A DNA stretch of 64,000 bases from Semisulcospira habei (GCA_036245525.1 BTPG01000004.1:48514323-48578322), one strand, 5' to 3'; positions 33,401 through 42,808 are shown, numbered from the stretch's first letter. The notes: generated by a model not told the origin, from the letters alone. Numbers and translations: made by a program.

Positions 33401-36400
33401 CGGTCCAATACGTTAAATAAACCTACGCCATGGGGCCTAAATAAAGCTAAGACCATTTAGCAACACACATCCAATATCAAGAGCTACAGGCAGTGCAGAC
33501 AGTTGGGAGAGTTTTAAAAAGACAAATACTGGTGAATGGACCAAGGGTAGACAGAAACACATGCCCCAGAATATATGGAAAAACCCACCCTGTGGGGCTG
33601 ACCAGGGTGACCCTGGGAACTAAAAAGTAGTCAACCCCACCCAAGTTCCCCAGGGCAGACCCGGGTGGGGGATGTTTAAAAGAGCGATATGTTACAGTGA
33701 TATGACCTTTCTTTTCATTGGAATTTGCGCAGCCCAGTTACACACTACTTGCTAATGCTCAAGTCGGGAACAGAAACGTCAGTCACAGATTTAGGGTTAT
33801 TGGTATAAATATGGTCTATGAGAGTGGACTTTGCAGCAGTAATCCTAGTGGGTGACTGCACCAGCTGCACCAGCCCAAATAAGGAAGATGTTGTTTCCCA
33901 TGCGGTGTGGGGTTTCAGTAAATTTATATTGAAATCACCCATTAGAACGATGTCGGAGTTTACTTTATAGACTTTATCTAAGTTACAGGTGAAATCGTCG
34001 TACCAACTAAAGTCAACCGCCGGGTTACGGTACAAGAAGCTTACATATGATGGAGCCAAAAAAAAGGACACTTTACTTCAATCCACACGCACTCAACATC
34101 TGCGGCTTCTAGATCTTGCCGTCTACGGACTAAGTGTTGAATAGACTGGTGGATGTAGACGGCAATGCATGTTTGGCCTGGGGAGAGAGGATCTCTTCTA
34201 ATTACAGAAAAGTTAGGGATACTAATGGCTTTATCACTGATGTTCGAGCTCAAGCGTGTCTCAGTGACGCCAAACAAGTGAAATGGTGACGGTGTGGGAT
34301 TGTTAATTGATTGATTGGTTGTATGACATTGCTTAACGTCCCGACAGCAACGAGACTTTCTCAGGACGTGCCTGCACTGCTTGTGAAAAAAAAAACTAAG
34401 CCGGTCCAATACGTTAAATAAACCTACGACATGGGGCCTAAATAAAGCTTAGACCATTTAGCAACACACATCCAAAATCAAGAGCTACAGGCAGCGCAGA
34501 CAGTAGAAAGAGTTTAAAAAAGGAAAATACAGGTGAATGGACCAAGGGTAGAAAGAAACGCATGCCCCGGAATAGAGGGGAAAACCCACCCTGTGGGGCT
34601 GACCAGGGTGACCCTGGGAACTAAAAAGTAGTTGACCCCACCCAAGTCCCCCAGGGCAGACCCGGGTGGGGGGGTGTGGGATTGTTAAGAAAACAAGCTA
34701 AGTCAGGTATCTTATTGTAAAGATGAAACATGTTAAGATGACCTACACGTAAGGTACATCAGTTCCCTTATGCTCGCTTTCGCCTTTGAGGCTAGCACAG
34801 GCATAAAAGACTATAACACAAAAAGAATGTAAACTGTTTCACAACACAAAAGAAACACACACACACACACACAAAAGCAAACAATCATACACACAGTGCA
34901 AACCGGACAGGTAAAGGTGAACCCTCAAACAGAACTACACAAAATAATTTGATAAACTGACAGTGCAAGAAAACAAATTAAAGCAATAGTGTGTTTTCAC
35001 TGCAAACTAGATAATGTCCAGTTTTGCGCTGAGTAATGTCAAGCAACGAGGCTGCACAGTGAAAACCACAGAGCCAGCGGAAAAGACTATTTTCCACTCG
35101 CCCAGCGGTTTGAGTGCAGAGGTTTTAAGTGACCTCTGATTCTTATATCAGATGTGTCACAGAGCACAAACTAATTAACTAAAGATTAATTAAATAATAG
35201 CAGGTTCTATCAACTAGAAACATCTGTACTTTGCTGATAGTACTAAATAGAAGTAGTTACTGTCAAATTTCGTTACAAATTCAGTGTTAACATCTGGTCA
35301 GTGTAAGCACTTAAAACGTTTGTTACATGTTTTTCTCAAAGCTGACTTTTCTTACCGTTTCTTACCATTTGTTTCTTTTTTGGTGCAGAATGCTGCAGCA
35401 GAGGACTGGATGGGAAATGAAGACGGTAGGAAACGTTCTTTTTATCGTCATTCTCTGGGTGAATACACTGAGTTCGAAATTCCCAACTTTGAGACCTGAA
35501 GACCATACAGGACAGTTGACCCTTTTCATCCTTCCGACTGATAATTCAAGGGTGCTGCCAGAGCAGCTTGGCGCCTGAGGTGCCAAGCTATTCTGGAACC
35601 ACCCTTGAGCTAAAATGGTTGATCTATCTTGTAATCTGTAATGTAGCCTTCGTAGGACAATACGCAAATGAAAAAAAAAAATCAGCCTTAGGATGTAATA
35701 GGTTAGGAGGCAGACTGACTATGATAGTTCAAGGGTGGTGACAGAATGTCTTTTGGACGCCAAGGCTATTTTGGCACTATCCTGCAACTGTAAATCCATC
35801 TCGTGCTGTAGTGTTAGGGCTGAAAGTGGTAACCTAACACACTTGCACGAACAGCTTTGTAGCACCCTTTTTGTTTCACTCACATACAATAGCAAAAGTG
35901 AGTATGTTCTGAGCCAGTGGTTGTCTGTCCATCTGCCATCATCCGTTGTCCATGGTAAACTTTAACATTGGCATTATCTGAGACTATTCAAACCACAGCC
36001 TGTAAACTTGGCTCAAGGATACTTTGTAGCAAGACCTTTTTAAAACATACCAATTTCAGGGGACAAGGTCACTGGGGATCAGAAATAGGTCCAAAATAGC
36101 CATATTCTGAGTCTGACAACAAATTATTTTTTTCTCCAATACTCTTCACAACTTCGCACCCAAACTTGGTACAAAGATACCTAATGGACAAAAAACTTTC
36201 TATGCATATTAATTTTGATTTACCCTCGTAAAGGTCAAGGTCATAATAGATTAGGAAATAATTTCAAAATTAGCTATATTTGGAGCAACATTTTTTTTTC
36301 TCTCAAATACTGTTTACAACTTCCATCCCAAACCTGTTACAGAGACACCTGATACATGTAGTAAGACCTTCCTATGCATGCTATTTTGGATGACCCCCTC

Positions 36401-39282
36401 AGAAAGGTCAAGGGTCACAAGAGATCAGCAAATGATGTGAAATTTGTCAATTTGTTGGTAAAATTTTAGTTTTTATCAGCATATTTGCAAACCTTTTCAA
36501 CCCAATTTGGTGGAAAGGAAGCTGATAAGACCTTTCTATGCATACTAATTTGGTTCACTAATCACAAAGGTCAAGGGTCATGGGAGGTCAACAAAAAGTG
36601 AGAGAGAAAAAAAAACATGGATTTTGCAGGTACAAAAGCCAACCCTGTCCATATATGTTAGAACACTTGCTTATTTCATTGACCTGTCACAAAGGTCAAA
36701 TTAATTATGTGGATTGCACGGTCGTGCACATGAGCTTTCACGGTTTTGCCATTTTTGTTTCTCAAGCATCTCAGGTGATGCCGAGTACCTCCATCTGTGT
36801 ATAGAAATGTATAATCGAGCAAACAAAAACCAGAGTATCATTCAAATCAACAAAAAAGCACTGACGTGGTTCTGATGATTACAATGATGTCGCGTTTCTT
36901 ATATTAATTCTTTTCATACTGATGCACCTGAGGCACCAAGCTATTCTGGCACCACCCTTGAACTAAAACGGTTGATCTATCTCTTAACCCATATTATACT
37001 GAGGCTAAAAGCTTCAAATTTGTACACTGCCATATGCAAGCTACATTATAGTACTTACAGACAAGGATATAGACCAATGGCTTTAGTTCAAGGGTGGTGC
37101 CAGAATAGCTTGGCACCTAGAGGCGCCAAGCTATTCTGGCACTACCCTTGAACTATTTTAGTCAAACTTATTTCACACACTGGTGTATTCCGGTTAATCT
37201 GTATTGTAGCCTTTATAGGACGATAAGCAATTTAACAAAAAATCAGCCACATGTGCATGACTGTGCAATCCACATAATTAATCTGACCTTTGCGACAGGT
37301 CAATAAAGTTCAGGGGTTCATGTGCAACACACGTGTTTCAGGAAACCCCTTCTTGTCAAATCTGCACAGCAACAAGCTGCGTTTTGTGCGTGAGTCTGCT
37401 CTTGACCAAGAATGGCCAACAGTCCAACCAACGGAAGAGTCGCAGTCAGACCAAGCACTTCCTCTGCCAAATCAGCCCGAAACATCGGCGGTATTTCCAC
37501 CGTACCCTCCCACGGACGATTTGCCATCAGCCCCAGCAGTTCCTCAGTCAGGTCAGCCTGAATCAAGCTACAACGATGTTGCCTACACTATAAACCCCAC
37601 TTCTAAGCCTGTGCCTGATGAAACCACACAAGAAACCGTTGATACAGATGCTTCCGATGATGCGGTGGTCGATGAGGAAACGATCTCAGAGGCTGTGTCC
37701 AAGCTGGCAGGGACAGAGAACGGTGGTCCTCATGTGAGCGACAATGGCAGCTGCTTGATTGCCGTTATCTTTCAAGCCATCAAAGGTAAGCAGACAGATG
37801 TTATTAACTCATTTGATACGTGTCGCATCTGGACAAGCGGCCTTCACCGCGTGTCCGGATGTGACACGTCTCAAATGAGTTAAACAAATGTCATTTGTAT
37901 TTAAAAATCAATGGAGTATTTTCCTCCTGTTGGTTTAAACTGCACTCCATTTATGTAATTACGATCAAAACTGATACACGCACTTTTTTTTTGGTGCAGA
38001 TATTTTTCATGCTTCATCTGGGATATAAAAGACATAAAATTGCACCCACCCACCCCACCCCCACCCCCCCCCACACACACCCTCTCCTTGTCCCTCCCCT
38101 CCACACCAAAGATTAAGCCCTTCACTGCCATTGGACACAGATTGTGTGTTTTGAAATCTTCGTTAACTCATTCAGCCCGGCGCACGTATTTCCCAAACTT
38201 TGGAGGCGTCATCTAACGACTGTGCACCTGTTGCAGGAGATGGATCGACCATGATAATTCAAGGGCAGTGCCAGATTAGCTTGGCGCCGACAGGCGCCAA
38301 GCTAATCTGGCACTACCAGTTGAATTATCATGGTCGACCCATCTCCTGCCTTAGTGCGTCAGGGCTGAATGGGTTAATTCAACGCCAAAGAGCCCCCCTG
38401 TCCAAGGAACACAGATATAAAATGGTCCAGCAAGAGGTATAGATCCACATCAGCACCATAACTGCAGTGACTAAGGATCTATGTCAGTCACGCAACTGGA
38501 TCCCGGTTTGTTTTTTTTTTCAGCAGTGAAGGGCTCAAGACATTTATAGACACCCATTAGCATTACTTCACCCCCCCCCCCCCCCCCCATCCCTCCCCCC
38601 ACCCCCAGCTTAGATCCCACCAGCAGATCAGATGACCTAAAACAAACCCATAGCCTAAGCTTGCTTTACGCTGGTCTGACAGCAGCTCACATTAATTATC
38701 AGAAAGATTATTATGAAGATTATGACAATGTTTAACGCTTTGTCTGTCGTACATTTTGTTGAGGTAATTCCTGCAGAAATCACCTGGAAAAAAAATGTGA
38801 AACCGTCAGCCAAAGGGTTATATGTTCAATTCAAAATCCGTTATTGAATTGATTGTGGGAGATGAATTGGCCAAGATAACTACAGGGTAGTGTCTGATCA
38901 GCTTGGCGCATCATCCCAGAAGAATAGAGCTACACATGCATATGAGAGGAACTCACTGTTATATCAGTTCTCCTGCTCAGTTCCAGAGGACACGCTGGAG
39001 AAGCTGGAAGAGCAAAACCCCGACCTCCATGAATCTGAAAACGAAATCTGGCAGCAACTCCTTGACATGATGGCTCTAGACTTTATAACTGTCAGTGACG
39101 ACGACGATGAAGAGGAGTATGATGATGATTACTATGAAGATGAAGAAGAGTATGATGAGGAATATTATGAATACTATGAGGATTACTACTATGACTGCGA
39201 GGAGGGTACAGAATGCGACGACGATACGGTTCCAGTCACCGATGAATTTGAGGTCATGCCCTTCCCTTCTATGGTGACCTGA
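30451..39282 (+). CDS. predicted secreted protein with acidic Tyr-rich tail (four exons)
   Basis: Not recognised. Proposed exons: 30451-30534, 35389-35425, 37342-37785, 38930-39282; total 918 nt, phases 0, 1, 1 consistent, about 305 residues. Exon 1 gives a signal peptide (MVILVALGTPAGA, likely cut after AGA). Acceptors tttttggtgcag and acgtgtttcag and donors gtaggaa and gtaagc are good; the last acceptor (aatagag) is weak, so an extra exon is possible. The middle is Pro/Ser/Gln/Thr-rich. The tail has runs such as DDDDEEEYDDDYYEDEEEYD and EEYYEYYEDYYYD, closing with VTDEFEVMPFPSMVT. Known acidic secreted proteins bind calcium or mineral; that role here is only a guess. The introns carry a LINE, SINE-like copies and MITEs. 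Confidence 0.6.
30759..30781 (+). repeat. poly-C tract
   Basis: A C run of about 22 bases in intron 1 of the acidic-protein gene. Confidence 0.9.
31189..32800 (-). pseudogene. LINE reverse transcriptase, broken
   Basis: Seen: IHEVGKFISSLSREQEVISP with DDINPKVLKLFLPYIVESL (32789-32553); KFGVPQGSVLGPLLFCLYIN and CDLFADDTSIHMANKN with the catalytic FADD (32131-31676); SHINYASTVWDGCRDVHLKR and LNSLHRRAAKLILPDP (31644-31189). This is the Jockey-superfamily RT layout (CR1/L2 group). Several stops and frame changes between these blocks make it non-functional. Confidence 0.85.
32853..34409 (-). pseudogene. LINE apurinic-type endonuclease and linker, interrupted
   Basis: Endonuclease nicks the target to prime reverse transcription. 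Blocks: GHLNMFHLYNKIPDLAC (34745-34690), FHLFGVTETRLSSNISDKAI (about 34285-34230), VLMGDFNINLLKPHTAW and STLIDHIYTN (34071-33745), and the linker NACFDSVTESNDPEVALSAW with NKHAPLRERCVKRA (33295-32900). SINE-like copies interrupt it at 34307-34672 and 33281-33671. Confidence 0.8.
33281..33671 (-). mobile_element. SINE-like element, copy 1 (391 bp)
   Basis: Flanked by a 12-base direct repeat ATGTTTAAAAGA (33269-33280 and 33672-33683) in LINE 1. On the minus strand it starts CCCCACCCGGGTCTGCCC, contains a T run, and ends GACGTTAAGCAATGTACAAC plus a short CCAA-type tail. I see no Pol III box A/B, so SINE is a working label. Confidence 0.82.
34307..34672 (-). mobile_element. SINE-like element, copy 2 (366 bp)
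   Basis: Flanked by the 16-base repeat GGTGTGGGATTGTTAA (34291-34306 and 34673-34688). Same family as copy 1, with a CAATCAATCAA-type tail. It interrupts the LINE endonuclease. Confidence 0.87.
34746..35388. other. intron sequence without recognised features
   Basis: Contains a short (AC)n run near 34856-34874 and otherwise no gene, repeat family or RNA that I recognise. It ends in the exon 2 acceptor of the acidic-protein gene. Confidence 0.5.
35516..35706. mobile_element. TTAA foldback MITE, family III
   Basis: The same core arms (GATAATTCAAGGGTGCTGCC ... paired) are set in a third flank type: GACCCTTTTCATCC on the left, TTAGGATGTAATAGGTTA on the right. Its relative at 46138 has clean TTAA ends. 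Confidence 0.75.
35707..35831. mobile_element. foldback MITE, family I, diverged
   Basis: The left arm CTATGATAGTTCAAGGGTGG and a diverged right arm CACTATCCTGCAACT remain. The end is GGGCTGAAAGTGGTAA. Confidence 0.6.
36060..36596 (+). repeat. tandem repeat of about 170 bases carrying nuclear-receptor half-sites
   Basis: Three and a half diverged units share CTTTCTATGCATACTAATTT and CAACTTC...CCCAAA blocks. Each unit repeats AGGTCA motifs: AGGTCAAGGTCA at 36232-36243, AGGTCAAGGGTCA at 36405-36417 and 36568-36580, plus AGGTCA at 36585-36590. These fit DR0/DR1 and extended half-site patterns known for RXR-partner, HNF4 and ERR-type receptors. Binding is untested. Confidence 0.65.
36674..36775 (+). 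repeat. dispersed repeat with TTGACCTG and GCCATTTTTGTT ends, second copy
   Basis: It matches 10775-10879 in the same orientation, for example CAAATTAATTATGT and TTTTGCCATTTTTGTT. A shorter inverted relative is at 37245-37312. Confidence 0.6.
36904..36983. mobile_element. family III foldback MITE, left part (split)
   Basis: It starts TTAATTCTTTTCAT, keeps the right arm CACCAAGCTATTCTGGCACC and GAACTAAAACGGTTGATCTA, and stops at a TTAA. Its continuation TCTGTATTGTAGCC lies after 37197. Confidence 0.75.
36984..37197. mobile_element. TTAA foldback MITE, family II, inserted in a family III copy
   Basis: It is bounded by TTAACCCATATTATACTG and GTGTATTCCGGTTAA. The hairpin is near perfect with centre AATAG/CTATT. 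Removing it with one TTAA rejoins GATCTATCTC to TCTGTATTGTAG, the family III order. Confidence 0.88.
37198..37255. mobile_element. family III foldback MITE, right part
   Basis: TCTGTATTGTAGCCTTTATA, GGACGATAAGCAATTT and AATCAGCC match the family III right flank. The terminus is lost. Confidence 0.7.
37804..37883. mobile_element. short TTAA foldback element, GATACGTG core
   Basis: It is bounded by TTAACTCATTTGA and TCAAATGAGTTAA. The stem GATACGTGTCGCATCTGGAC pairs with GTCCGGATGTGACACGTCTC. 80 bp, in the intron just after exon 3 of the acidic-protein gene. The core is unrelated to the other families. Confidence 0.85.
38163..38377. mobile_element. TTAA foldback MITE, family I, intact
   Basis: It is bounded by TTAACTCATTCAGCCC and GGGCTGAATGGGTTAA, 215 bp. 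The near-perfect stem spans GCAGGAGATGGATCGACCAT to GGCGCC around loop GACA. This is the best-preserved copy in the window. Confidence 0.92.
38571..38606 (+). repeat. poly-C tracts
   Basis: C runs of about 18 and shorter lie in the last intron of the acidic-protein gene. Confidence 0.9.
38732..38820. mobile_element. short TTAA foldback element, diverged
   Basis: It starts TTAACGCTTTGTCTGTCG and ends CGTCAGCCAAAGGGTTA, with weak pairing between. Ends match the 39.4-kb family. Confidence 0.55.
38846..38913. mobile_element. family I foldback MITE, left half only
   Basis: GGAGATGAATTGGCCAAGAT ... CAGCTTGGCGC corresponds to one arm; the other arm is missing. It abuts the proposed last exon of the acidic-protein gene, so its polypyrimidine context may derive from the MITE. 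Confidence 0.6.
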
Positions 39283-39437
39283 TCTTTCGCCTGTCAGTGG
39301 GTCTGAGACCCAGGCAGGCATCTGAGAACAAAACCAGTGCGCATGCCAAATGCGGCCTATGTCAACCCAAGGACTGTTTGCTCTCTGAAAACTCTTCTAT
39401 TTTATTTCTGCCGAGCGCTTTTTCTATGTGATGTGTG

Positions 39438-39517
39438 TTAACCCTTTGGCTGTTGGTAGAGTTTTTTGTCACAATGATTCCTACAGGAGTCATCATGACC
39501 AACAGCCAAAGGGTTAA
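39438..39517. mobile_element. short TTAA foldback element, TTTGGCTGTTGG core
   Basis: It is bounded by TTAACCCTTTGGCTGTTGG and CCAACAGCCAAAGGGTTAA: 19 perfect terminal bases on each side, 80 bp. It lies after the stop of the acidic-protein gene, probably in its 3' UTR. Confidence 0.9.
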
Positions 39518-39607
39518 TTTTCTTCATTACAAAACTAAATATGAACATAGAGGAACCATATTCAGTAAGAGAGTTTAGGCGATAGCATTTCTTCTGTGTG
39601 ATGTTTG

Positions 39608-39699
39608 TTAATTCTTTGGCTGTTGGTAGCACTTTTTGTCACGATGATTCCTGCGAGAATCATCGTGACAAACAGCGCGACCGACAGCAAAAGGGTTAA
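39608..39699. mobile_element. short TTAA foldback element, TTTGGCTGTTGG core, second copy
   Basis: Ends TTAATTCTTTGGCTG and CAGCAAAAGGGTTAA. The inner stem TTTTTGTCACGATGATTC pairs with GAATCATCGTGACAAA. 92 bp. Confidence 0.85.
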
Positions 39700-40056
39700 T
39701 TTGTCTCATTACAAATCTAACCCTGAACATAGAGGAACAAGTGACTGGCCTATTCATTAGGGGAGTTAGTCCAAATTTCAGTCTCAAGTTAAGTAAATTC
39801 ATCAATTCTTAAGTTCATACGAGAGACTATCTATTAACTCAGTGTATACTCTCAGATGTCTGTGAGTTTTGTTGCAACATCTGTGTTGCAACATTTGTTG
39901 TTTTTTTTCTCATTATTTCCATTACAAAGTAAATTTTTTCATCTACTCTTCTGAAGACGCTTAAAAAAAAAAATCACTGCTATGCCATGCTGTTCTTTCA
40001 TTTAAATAATAGTAGACTTCACTGTATTCTTATGACTAAGAAAGACTCAAAGTAAT

Positions 40057-40062
40057 AATAAA
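40057..40062 (+). terminator. candidate polyadenylation signal of the acidic-protein gene
   Basis: AATAAA about 775 bases after the stop codon, the first clear consensus on +. TTTATT at 40070-40075 is also a signal on -, as could fit a converging minus-strand gene. Use is inferred. Confidence 0.35.
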
Positions 40063-40222
40063 AAGGCACTTTATTAAATGTCAAAAAAGCATTTACTCCT
40101 GAAAACAAAACAAAAATTAATCAATAATGGTCATAAAAACAAAGTGACCACCAGATTACAGATTTAAGCATAGCCGAGCCGGGACACAGAGAGGAACAGC
40201 ACACATGAAATGAAGAAAATTC

Positions 40223-40313
40223 TTAACCCTTTGGGTGTTGGTAGCAGTTTGAGTCGCGATGATTTCTTCAGGAATCATCGTGACTCAAACCGCTACCGAC
40301 ACCCAAATGTTAA
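40223..40313. mobile_element. short TTAA foldback element, TTTGGGTGTTGG core
   Basis: It is bounded by TTAACCCTTTGGGTGTTGG and CCGACACCCAAATGTTAA. The inner stem TTTGAGTCGCGATGATT pairs with AATCATCGTGACTCAAA. 91 bp. Confidence 0.88.
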
Positions 40314-41160
40314 TTAAAGGTTGACTAAAACACACCAGGTGGCCAGCAGGTTATACCAGCTCTTTTCCCCATGCAGCAATTATCACAGGGGACGAGTACA
40401 TCAGGAGCAAATGCTCCCTGGCTTGGCGTCAGCCACACTGGGCCCATGCACAGCCGCACACGGACCCGGGGTGGCTGACATCCTAAGGACCCTGGATAGT
40501 GACCATTCAAGCTTTCAAACAAATTGCTAGCAGCACCAAAGTGCTGGCAGACAGCAACAACAAAACATTGTAATCAACGCGGCCAGATATTCTCATTTCA
40601 TTGTTCATATTTACAAGCAAACAATCAAGAAACAGCAGGGATCACCACAACTGAAAGTGCTGCTGACAACCAAAGGGTTAAACACAACCAAGCTCTAAGT
40701 TGTAAATTGAAGACAAGCTAGCTTTTACACACAGGATGATTAAATTAAATTTCTGCCACATATTGGTCCAAGATCAGCTTAATTGCAATGTCTGAAAATG
40801 TACATTTCATGGGGGGAAATGGAACAATATTTTTGAACTGACACTTACATAACACAAGAAGATTAGATCACACTGTAATTTGACTAGACTATGTCTTTCA
40901 TCTTGCTGACCTCTACATGTAAATAAATCAATTTAACCTGTTTCTTATCTGTTGGTTCAGCATGCGAGTGTGTTGGTGGTGGTGGGAAAGGGAGGGAGGG
41001 GGGAGGGAGCAGGCGAGAAGCAGAACAATGTAGGACCAGTACACATCATTGGTGTCACTGGCTAACCTCATAAATCGCATACATTTGTGTGTCAATTACA
41101 CGGTTGACCAATTACACAGACAATATATACTGGTTTGTACAGCATGCACCACAAAGTACA
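40314..41160. other. intergenic stretch without recognised gene
   Basis: Contains the lone end CAACCAAAGGGTTAA near 40668-40682, probably half of another TTAA element, and G-rich sequence at 40975-41010. No gene or RNA is recognised. Confidence 0.5.
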
Positions 41161-41176
41161 CTTGCAAGCACTCTAC

Positions 41177-41222
41177 ATGATGTCTACATGATGTCTACAT
41201 GATGTCTACATGATGTCTACAC
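41177..41222 (+). repeat. four-unit tandem repeat of TCTACATGATG
   Basis: An 11-base unit repeats about four times without change. Confidence 0.9.
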
Positions 41223-41390
41223 GAAGACCCTCTTTGGCATCAGTGCAATCTATTCCTCTTGCTTGTCCCAGTTTCATTTCCACCTTCCTCCATTCCACTA
41301 ACAGACCCACCAAGCGCCAGCAGACAAGTCACTTGCTCGCTGGACAAACATGTCAATTAGATCCCCTTACCACTTCTTTGCCTAAAACAA

Positions 41391-41588
41391 AGCATTCAAC
41401 CCTGATACACTACAAGAAATCGATCGATCTTGGTATAGATCAAAGGTAGTGCCAGAATAGCTTGGCTCCAAGCTATCCTGGCACTACCCTTCATCTACCA
41501 TGGTCGAACTATCTCCCTAACTGTAATGCAGTCTTTCGATGACAACTTTCAGTTTTGGGAATTGCGACAGTAAGTTTCAATGGGTTAT
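41391..41588. mobile_element. TTAA foldback MITE, family I, diverged
   Basis: Arms CAAAGGTAGTGCCAGAATAG and CTATCCTGGCACTACCCTTC flank a shortened centre. The right end is CAATGGGTTA. Confidence 0.72.
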
Positions 41589-41866
41589 GCATGTCCCTTA
41601 ATAACAAATAAGCAGTTTCACCATATAAAGCACGTGTTAGACAGCATCCAGAATCTTGTGTAATCTTTGACCAATATACAGCGCAGGTGAATTCAACATA
41701 ATATGTCTTGTGTACTTGAAGTGGCATTGGCAATGCATTAGCAAAAGGCATATACTGACATAAGCCCTAAGCAGCTGCTCTGCCTTTTTAAGCAAACTCA
41801 CTACTTTACTTGTCGATGAGGTCCGGGCTAATGGGTTAATGACAATCTACACCTTTTGATTGCCCA

Positions 41867-41946
41867 TTAACTCATAAACTCCCAGAACTAAATGATTTCC
41901 ATTCTTTAGAACGGAAGTCATTTAGTTCTGGGAATTTAAGAGTTAA
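41867..41946. mobile_element. short TTAA foldback element, CCCAGAACTAAATG core
   Basis: It is bounded by TTAACTCATAAACTCCCAG and TTTAAGAGTTAA. The stem CCCAGAACTAAATGATTTCC pairs with GGAAGTCATTTAGTTCTGGG. 80 bp. The core is unrelated to other families. Confidence 0.9.
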
Positions 41947-42150
41947 TACCATGTTCTCGAAGGAAGTCGTCGGCAAGGTCGTCAGAGAAAGAGTTGGGTC
42001 GCAAACATAAAAGAATGGACCGAACTCGAGATGTCAGACTTGCTTGCCACCGCCCAAAATAGAACTCAGTGGAGAGCACTGTCTGTTGCTGCTGCCTTTC
42101 AGTCCCCCCAACGCCCAGTTCGGGCAAGGGACTGATGATGATGATGACCA

Positions 42151-42212
42151 TGTTCTTCAGTTGAGAAACTCTTGAATGTACTTGCTGATCATGTATGGAT
42201 GATCCATCTGCA
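42151..42212 (-). pseudogene. decayed duplicate of the hydrolase terminal exon end
   Basis: The minus strand reads QMDHPYMISKYIQEFLN then stop, against QMDRPDLVNKYMREFLN then stop in the intact exon 110 bases away. About 60 bases align. A TTGCAG lies just before the ATG GAT codons on -, which could act as an acceptor, but the upstream homologous sequence is missing. Most likely a partial tandem duplication. Confidence 0.7.
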
Positions 42213-42299
42213 ATAGGCATAGATCATCACAAGACCCTGCAAGCTGCAGGGTCCCATGACAATCTGTACCTCTTGCCCTCTTCTTCACTCCCATATTCT

Positions 42300-42586
42300 T
42301 CAGTTAAGAAACTCTCTCATGTATTTGTTGACAAGGTCAGGGCGATCCATCTGCACCCAGTGACTGGCTTTGGGGATGTACTTGATGCTGTACTTGCCCT
42401 TGCAAATCTCACAGGCCAGCTCAGCCAGAGGCTTCTCCAGGGCGGCGTCCTCTTCCCCCCAGATGAGCAGGGTGGGCATTGTGATGCCACGCCTTTTGGC
42501 ACCATCAGTGATGTCCTTGTGCCTCCTCAGGCTGGGCAGGGAGAATAGGGCACGGTAAAAGTTGATGGGTCCTGTGAAGCCACTAC
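42300..42586 (-). CDS. epoxide-hydrolase-like alpha/beta hydrolase, terminal exon
   Basis: The family hydrolyses epoxides or related substrates with an Asp-Asp/Glu-His triad in an alpha/beta fold, usually anchored to the endoplasmic reticulum in the EPHX3/EPHX4 group. The exon starts after ttctaattttag and reads SGFTGPINFYRALFSLP (cap-domain end with the conserved GP-x-N-x-Y), then MPTLLIWGEEDAALEKP (acidic triad member after WGEE), then IPKASHWVQMDRPDLVNKYM with the catalytic His, and MREFLN stop. Earlier exons, including the nucleophile, should lie at higher coordinates on - but I could not find them. A minus-strand LINE and MITEs occupy the upstream intron. Confidence 0.82.
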
Positions 42587-42604
42587 CTAAAATTAGAAGA
42601 CAGT

Positions 42605-42800
42605 TAAACATTTAGTCCTGATACACCACAACAGGAGTAGGGTCGACCATAATAGTTTAAGGGTGGTGCCAGAATAGCTTGGCCCTCAAACAACAGGGGG
42701 GCAGACAGACCATAAGAGTTCAATGATGGTGACAGAAAAGTTTGATGCCTGGATGTGACAAGCTTGTGGGTGTCGGTAGCGGTTATAGTCATGATTCCTG
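42605..42800. mobile_element. fragmentary foldback MITE cluster
   Basis: Two partial left arms follow each other: GGTCGACCATAATAGTTTAA with GGGTGGTGCCAGAATAGC, and ACCATAAGAGTTCAATGATG. They are followed by a piece of the short TTGGTG-type hairpin (TGTGGGTGTCGGTAGCGGTT). No copy is complete. Confidence 0.6.
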
Positions 42801-42808
42801 TGGGAATC

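Larger units (their letters stand above)
30895..34745 (-). mobile_element. LINE 1 (CR1/L2-type), with two SINE-like insertions
   Basis: The minus strand carries, in order, endonuclease (34745-33684, interrupted), linker (33295-32850) and reverse transcriptase (32800-31189), then a 3' UTR with AATAAAG and an ATTGATT-type repeated tail (30918-30895). The 3' UTR block CCGTTGC ... AAAATAAAG is shared with the 42.8-kb LINE. The 5' boundary is not clear beyond 34745. It lies in antisense orientation in intron 1 of the acidic-protein gene. Confidence 0.85.

Noticed and set aside
35327..35578. ORF containing a signal-like NVLFIVILWVNTLSS stretch
   Set aside because: It overlaps exon 2 of the acidic gene in another frame and runs into a MITE.
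37786..37883. Extension of the acidic-protein exon 3 frame to 37883
   Set aside because: A good gtaagc donor ends the exon at 37785, and the extension runs into a TTAA foldback element.
39076..39321. Minus-strand ORF rich in Ile/Val/Phe read as a membrane protein
   Set aside because: It is the antisense shadow of the GAT/GAA/TAT-rich acidic exon.
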